From contig OY729432.1 of NCBI GenBank assembly GCA_963422385.1, forward strand, positions 496,001 to 560,000: a DNA stretch of 64,000 nt. Direction: 5' to 3'. Shown here in pieces: positions 63,331-64,000 of the stretch. Source of the stretch: JAJDTQ01 sp963422385 (GTDB taxonomy: Bacteria; Desulfobacterota; Binatia; UBA9968; JAJDTQ01). The notes below the pieces were generated by a model. The model made no database searches. It saw only the letters and a list, made by a program, of their open reading frames with translations, and was not told the DNA's origin. Within the stretch, counting starts at the first letter, position 1; every line of letters begins with the position of its first letter. A program made the position numbers and the translations under genes.

Positions 63331-64000
63331 TCACGCCGACAGCGTAGCGGGAGGACCGTCTGCCGGCGGCGGAGCGTCCGTCGTCCCGCCAGGATTGGCG
63401 AACCGATCGTTGAGGGACTGGACGTAGCCGTTGGCTTCGGTGATCACCTCGGAGAGTTGCTGGCGGGTGCTCTGGCTCCAGCCGGACGGGCGGGCGGCGA
63501 ACACGGCCCGAAACGGGCGCGTGTTCTTGCGAAAACCGGCCGTGAGAGCGGCCAGAAACTCGCTGTCGCGGGCACCCCCCAGTTCCCGTCCGAGCCTTTT
63601 CAGCACCCGGTTGGCCACAAACCGGCGGAATGTGTGGTGGGTATAGCCCCCGGCCAGGGAGACCACGGCCAACGCGACACAGGCCCATGCCGGTTCGCTC
63701 CTCAACGCGGACCAGAAGGGGTGCGAGAGCCGCAGCCCGTTCCATTCCCCGGTCCGGAGGGTCCACACCAGGACGGCGAGGAAGAGCACGCCGAAGGCGA
63801 TGCCGTCCAGCCACCGAACCCGGCGGCGCCATTCCGAGATCATCTCCACCAGGCGCGGCACCAGCCGTAGCTCGATATCACGGGCGTTGTTCTCCAGGAC
63901 TCCCATGACTCGGTACGCCCGGTCCACTTCCACCTGCCGCATCCGTCCGTGGATCTCCGCCAGATCGACGTCGCGCTTCTGCTCGAAGCGTGTGCGCAAG
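63331..64000 (-). CDS. Membrane protein of unknown function, N-terminal end outside the window
   Basis: At least 222 residues, open to the right edge of the window. The visible part has a charged helical N-terminal portion, two hydrophobic segments (WLDGIAFGVLFLAVLVWTL and ACVALAVVSLAGGYTHH) and a long hydrophilic C-terminus ending in a Pro/Ala-rich tail. A TTG at 63999 could be its start, but the frame continues beyond the window. I do not recognise a family. Confidence 0.65.
   Translation of the reverse strand, partial: LRTRFEQKRDVDLAEIHGRMRQVEVDRAYRVMGVLENNARDIELRLVPRLVEMISEWRRRVRWLDGIAFGVLFLAVLVWTLRTGEWNGLRLSHPFWSALRSEPAWACVALAVVSLAGGYTHHTFRRFVANRVLKRLGRELGGARDSEFLAALTAGFRKNTRPFRAVFAARPSGWSQSTRQQLSEVITEANGYVQSLNDRFANPGGTTDAPPPADGPPATLSA

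Overview
The window is GC-rich chromosomal DNA from a free-living or host-associated bacterium. It carries core genes (radA, dinB, hemE, hemG/hemY, holA, aat, thiS-thiG-thiE, menF-menD, a tRNA-Thr) among many catabolic and transport genes: LLM flavin oxidoreductases, CaiB/BaiF CoA-transferase, MaoC hydratase, xanthine-dehydrogenase-family enzymes, a Rieske oxygenase and tripartite tricarboxylate transporters (TTT). Menaquinone genes, HemY-type protoporphyrinogen oxidase, two Bug-type receptors and a TctA-TctB fusion suggest an uncultured proteobacteria-like lineage such as Tectomicrobia or a deltaproteobacterial group. That placement is inference only.

Layout. 1-1.6 kb: end of a Dpp/Opp-type peptide ABC transporter, its two permease genes separated by a 158-bp hairpin-forming element. 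1.6-3.2 kb: a decayed AbrB antitoxin and a complete IS5-type insertion sequence. 3.2-11.1 kb: alpha/beta hydrolase, FMN-dependent alpha-hydroxyacid dehydrogenase, TetR regulator, heterodimeric ABC exporter, TauE/SafE exporter. 11.3-12.7 kb: frameshifted caspase/peptidoglycan-binding/FGE-like protein. 13.0-19.3 kb: LLM oxidoreductase, radA, dinB, hemE, hemG. 19.4-21.3 kb: AAA/ABC-type ATPase (one frameshift) translationally coupled to a DUF4276 protein, the best candidate for an undescribed defence-like system. 21.3-25.5 kb: VOC protein and a complete three-subunit molybdenum hydroxylase. 25.7-36.5 kb: epimerase, ferritin-like protein, CMD/CaiB/MaoC operon, LLM enzyme, TTT genes. 35.4-38.2 kb: BoxB/PaaA-like diiron oxygenase followed by NuoE-like and NuoF-like proteins, possibly a self-contained NADH-driven oxygenase. 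38.2-42.5 kb: small SH3-like protein, aat, VOC, Rieske oxygenase, decayed small membrane genes next to tRNA-Thr. 42.8-47.1 kb: SDR, isochorismatase, thiamine genes, FAH. 47.3-53.5 kb: holA, small unknown proteins, a molybdenum-hydroxylase S-M-G operon without a large subunit, cytochrome c. 53.5-59.1 kb: a decayed zone with a 5'-truncated parD, intact parE, a remnant iron-type ABC transporter, a frameshifted enolase-superfamily enzyme and a frameshifted racemase. 59.4-64 kb: a 28-bp perfect palindrome, menF-menD, an internally deleted IS1182-type transposase and a partial membrane protein.

Overall the window alternates intact housekeeping blocks with accessory segments rich in frameshifts, deletions, insertion-sequence remnants and palindromic repeats. 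Several frameshifts are single-base, so sequencing or assembly error must be excluded before each is called a real lesion.
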